A DNA stretch of 64,000 nucleotides from Vibrio maritimus (lineage in GTDB: Bacteria; Pseudomonadota; Gammaproteobacteria; Enterobacterales; Vibrionaceae). The position numbers and the translations under genes are program-made. Positions 62,714-64,000 of the stretch are shown here, piece by piece. Location of the stretch: contig NZ_CP090439.1 in NCBI RefSeq assembly GCF_021441885.1, forward strand, positions 496,001 through 560,000, read 5' to 3'. Within the stretch, counting starts at the first letter, position 1. The number at the start of each line of letters is the position of its first letter. The notes beneath the pieces are model-generated. The model was not told the DNA's origin. It searched no databases and saw nothing but the letters and a program-made list of their open reading frames with translations.

Positions 62714-63190
62714 TCAAGAGCTAGATGACTCCAATTTTAGTAACTTTAGTTTTCGTTCTACGCCACCAGCATAGCCCGTTAATTTGCCATCCTTGCCAAT
62801 CACTCGATGGCAAGGTACGACAATAGAAATTGGATTTCTCCCATTTGCCGTTCCGACAGCTCTTACCGCCTTTGGGTTCCCTACTCGATTGGCAAGCTCT
62901 TGATAGCTGATCGACTCCCCGTATGGGATACTAGACAGCACTTCCCACACCTTGATTTGAAATTCTGTCCCTTTCGCGGCTAGTGGCAATGAAAACTGCT
63001 GACGTGTCCCAGAAAGATACTCCGTCAATTGCGTTGCCGCATCAGATAAAACTGGATGCTCAGGCTGATAGTGACCCAGTTCATTTGGCAAAGTCGTATG
63101 TTGTTCAAACCAGATACCTAATAGCCCTTCGTCGCTTGCCTGAATAGTAATAGGGCCCAAGTCGCTTTCTAGTATGGTGTAGTAGTTCAT
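62714..63190 (-). CDS. ogt: Methylated-DNA--protein-cysteine methyltransferase
   Basis: 158 aa from the ATG at 63190, which overlaps the alkA stop by one base (TAATG), so translation is coupled. Contains the C-terminal methyltransferase domain with the DNA-recognition helix (YQELANRVGNPKAVRAVGTANGRNP, read around residues 95-120) and the acceptor cysteine in IVVPCHRVIG (~126). Removes methyl or alkyl groups from O6-guanine in a suicide reaction. Partner of AlkA in the operon. Name may be ogt or the ada C-terminal paralog. Confidence 0.93.
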   Translation of the reverse strand: MNYYTILESDLGPITIQASDEGLLGIWFEQHTTLPNELGHYQPEHPVLSDAATQLTEYLSGTRQQFSLPLAAKGTEFQIKVWEVLSSIPYGESISYQELANRVGNPKAVRAVGTANGRNPISIVVPCHRVIGKDGKLTGYAGGVERKLKLLKLESSSS

Positions 63191-64000
63191 TAATAGTGGC
63201 TCCAACAATGTAGGGTGGCATAACTTCCCCAAGGGGAAACGCCTTCCTCACTCATCAATTCATTAGTTTTTAGGTATTTTTTAACAATCAGATCAGAGCT
63301 CAAGAATAAGTCTGGCTCTGATTGCCCTCGCATCAGTGCGTAGTTAACGGTCCATGGACCAATTCCCTTGAGCGCTAACCAGTTATTCGGTGAATCATCA
63401 CAGTGTTCTCGAAGGTGGCTTGCTAAGCGTGCCAGTGTATCTTTACGGCTTTGCGGCATACGTAAAAAGCTCAAATCTGCATTCGACACTACGCCGGGTG
63501 TTGGAAAAACCAATTGACCAGACACACGACAATCAAGCGACTCACTAAGCAGGTTTAACTGACCAATTGCCGCTTTTACCGAAACTTGCTGCCCGAGTAC
63601 CGCACGAACACCCGCTTCCCATGTTGACCATACTCCAGGTAGTCTCAATCCAGAGTGAACGATTAACTCGTGATTGATGCCATTCAGATGTGACTCAACC
63701 GCGGTGATGTCAGTATCGAGGTCAAACACCCGTCTGATTGTCGTAAGGAGAGTTGACAGTTTAGTGACATCCTCCATTTCAAATTCAATCTTGACGGTTT
63801 GCTTGCCCTCATGATCCGCGAAAATCTTGAACCACGCCAAACTGCCGCTGATCTCCACATATCGCTCATAACTTGTATCAGTCACTTTCTCTATGCCATT
63901 GATGGCTCTTTTCTGATAAAAGCTGAGTAGTGATTGCCAGTCATAAGCGCCTCTATACGCCAAATAAACAACGTTTCGCGCTTCTTTACCTGAGCCATGA
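63190..64000 (-). CDS. alkA: AlkA-type DNA-3-methyladenine glycosylase (N-terminus outside window)
   Basis: At least 269 residues in frame, open to the right edge; the annotated-looking TTG near 63963 is not a start because codons continue upstream (GSGKEARNVVYLAYRGAYDW). The N-terminal AlkA subdomain covers YDWQSLLSFYQKRAINGIEKV; the helix-hairpin-helix/GPD core is LKGIGPWTVNYALMRG with the catalytic Asp in FLSSDLIVKKYL. Excises alkylated bases such as 3-methyladenine. Many Vibrio versions carry an Ada-like zinc/AraC domain in front; that part cannot be seen here. Confidence 0.9.
   Translation of the reverse strand, partial: HGSGKEARNVVYLAYRGAYDWQSLLSFYQKRAINGIEKVTDTSYERYVEISGSLAWFKIFADHEGKQTVKIEFEMEDVTKLSTLLTTIRRVFDLDTDITAVESHLNGINHELIVHSGLRLPGVWSTWEAGVRAVLGQQVSVKAAIGQLNLLSESLDCRVSGQLVFPTPGVVSNADLSFLRMPQSRKDTLARLASHLREHCDDSPNNWLALKGIGPWTVNYALMRGQSEPDLFLSSDLIVKKYLKTNELMSEEGVSPWGSYATLHCWSHY

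Noticed and set aside
63190..63963. AlkA starting at TTG 63963
   Set aside because: The frame stays open to the window edge and the residues upstream continue the AlkA domain, so it is a partial CDS.

Overview
The window looks like a chromosomal segment of a marine Vibrio (Vibrionaceae). The strongest markers are a Qrr quorum-sensing small RNA with its sigma-54 promoter (62343-62476), a mannitol mtlA-mtlD-mtlR cluster, an NqrB-type subunit, and Vibrio-type photolyase, chemotaxis and c-di-GMP genes. Base composition is moderate, with AT-rich spacers, many strong bidirectional terminators and very good Shine-Dalgarno sequences. I see no transposase, integrase, tRNA, rRNA or CRISPR array.

Layout. 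1-6669 (minus): the N-terminal 2,223 residues of a giant VCBS/cadherin-like repeat adhesin, with six near-identical 294-bp tandem repeats; it runs off the left edge. 6834-8651: a periplasmic protein of unknown function and an EamA transporter. 8747-14354 (minus): a one-direction operon of a LacI regulator, binding-protein ABC importer (SBP, two permeases, ATPase) and a GpdQ-like phosphodiesterase, probably for uptake and cleavage of an organic phosphodiester. 14723-17396: glmS and a DeoR regulator. 17674-21430: mtlR, mtlD and mtlA, with an intercistronic terminator and four CRP-like sites upstream, divergent from a HAD phosphatase. 22634-27261: sucrose locus (scrB, scrR, scrA) with three matching LacI-type operators.

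27308-36677 is a mixed region: metallo-hydrolase, 3-hydroxyisobutyrate-dehydrogenase-like enzyme, SRPBCC protein, GNAT, EamA transporter, membrane coiled-coil protein, SgrR-like regulator, two candidate microproteins, FadL-like porin and L,D-transpeptidase. 36936-45399 holds an SDR, two small exported proteins each with its own strong RBS and terminator, a TauE permease, an MFS transporter, a Cache-type chemoreceptor, a DUF3541-like protein and a lipase lipoprotein. 45955-48783: a multidomain secreted polysaccharide lyase and an SDR, followed by a tandem palindromic repeat (48790-49193).

49209-54302 is a light/DNA-damage group: GNAT, PhzF, DUF2256 zinc-ribbon protein, SDR, iron-sulfur photolyase and cryptochrome DASH. 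Then come a stand-alone nqrB, a convergent GGDEF cyclase and HD-GYP phosphodiesterase, an unknown 190-aa protein divergent from an XRE/ScfR-like regulator, the Qrr RNA, and an ogt-alkA alkylation-repair operon that leaves the right edge. The main themes are PTS sugar use under CRP/LacI control, surface adhesion, c-di-GMP and quorum-sensing signalling, and DNA repair.
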